Of a stretch of DNA of 64,000 nucleotides, positions 63,750 to 64,000 are shown piece after piece. The stretch's first letter is position 1. Every line of letters starts with the position of its first letter. The position numbers were made by a program, and so were the translations under genes. The stretch spans positions 1,240,001 through 1,304,000 of the forward strand of contig NZ_CP141588.1 in assembly GCF_035594035.1 (NCBI RefSeq). The letters are read 5' to 3'. This DNA comes from Sphingomonas sp. LY54 (GTDB lineage Bacteria > Pseudomonadota > Alphaproteobacteria > Sphingomonadales > Sphingomonadaceae). The notes beneath the pieces were generated by a model that made no database searches, had not been told where the DNA came from, and worked only from the letters and a program-made list of their open reading frames with translations.

Positions 63750-64000
63750 GTGCCCGTCGATGCCCCGAATCTCCTTTTGCGCTGGTATGACTCGAACGCG
63801 AGGTCGCTTCCGTGGCGCGTCCGCAGCGGCCGGCCCGACCCCTATCGGGTGTGGCTGTCCGAGGTGATGCTGCAGCAGACGACGGTCGCCGCGGTCAAAG
63901 GCTATTACGAGACCTTCACGACGCGCTGGCCAAATGTGGCCGCGCTCGCCGCCGCCGATGAGGGCGACGTGATGGCCGCCTGGGCGGGGCTGGGTTATTA
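63750..64000 (+). CDS. mutY: A/G-specific adenine glycosylase MutY, N-terminal part
   Basis: The window ends inside this gene. From GTG 63750 the 83 visible residues contain SLPWRVRSGRPDPYRVWLSE, VMLQQTTVAAVKGYYETF, WPNVAALAAADEGDV and WAGLGYY. These are the MutY helix-hairpin-helix and catalytic-Glu region (SEVMLQQT). It removes adenine opposite 8-oxoguanine. The start codon is uncertain. Confidence 0.9.
   Translation, partial: MPVDAPNLLLRWYDSNARSLPWRVRSGRPDPYRVWLSEVMLQQTTVAAVKGYYETFTTRWPNVAALAAADEGDVMAAWAGLGY

Overview
The window looks like a GC-rich alphaproteobacterial chromosome, most likely Sphingomonadales (Sphingomonas or a relative). The clues are a serine palmitoyltransferase with its own acyl carrier protein, lptF/lptG beside lipid-kinase genes, UrcA and phasin genes, obgE next to rplU-rpmA, and an AmpR-linked class B3 metallo-beta-lactamase. 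No species name can be given from sequence alone.

Layout. (1) Positions 1-12,500 are an accessory island. It holds a phosphoribosyltransferase-like gene cut by the window edge, a dead IS110-type transposase remnant, a sigma-factor-like gene followed by a ParB-like gene and a SNF2 helicase, a HigB/HigA-type toxin-antitoxin pair, a C5-cytosine methyltransferase with a ribbon-helix-helix partner, a putative PD-(D/E)XK nuclease, and a DUF3489-DUF2924-serine recombinase cassette. The island stops at a tRNA-Ser(CGA) gene. (2) Positions 12,700-17,550 are core genes: hspQ, rplU-rpmA, a GNAT enzyme, a TetR/hydrolase pair and obgE. (3) Positions 17,550-29,150 form a sphingolipid and envelope region: an NDUFA9-like dehydrogenase, ACP-SPT, a hybrid kinase, a nucleotidyltransferase-like protein, a lipid kinase, a DUF2141 protein, LptF/LptG and a flippase-like protein. 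(4) Positions 29,150-41,600 are mixed metabolic and envelope genes: an esterase, a methyltransferase plus sulfatase-fold operon, a fatty-acid-hydroxylase-like protein, LysR/UrcA, AmpR/B3 beta-lactamase, and a GNAT protein that may be the bacterial ceramide synthase. (5) Positions 41,600-64,000 are core: xth, erpA, purS-purQ, a TrmH-type methyltransferase, phasin, clpS, a Crp/Fnr regulator, murA, DUF445, an RND efflux pair, SIMPL, a TonB receptor, smc, two DsbA-like proteins, a DciA-like protein and the start of mutY.

The most striking signal is a motif repeated three times in the island (TGTAACG, 5 nt, CATCAAGG, then CGRA). It lies just upstream of the sigma-like gene, the ParB-like gene and the toxin-antitoxin pair. 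Its GTAACG-16/17-CGRA geometry resembles an extracytoplasmic-function (ECF) sigma promoter, so the sigma-like protein may drive itself and the neighbouring genes as a self-contained, possibly defensive, regulon. A second theme is lipid: most steps expected for sphingolipid synthesis and export have a candidate in this window, and a repeated GCTTGGCA element sits in the divergent promoter region of ACP-SPT. Computation is needed to confirm all functional links that rest on neighbourhood.
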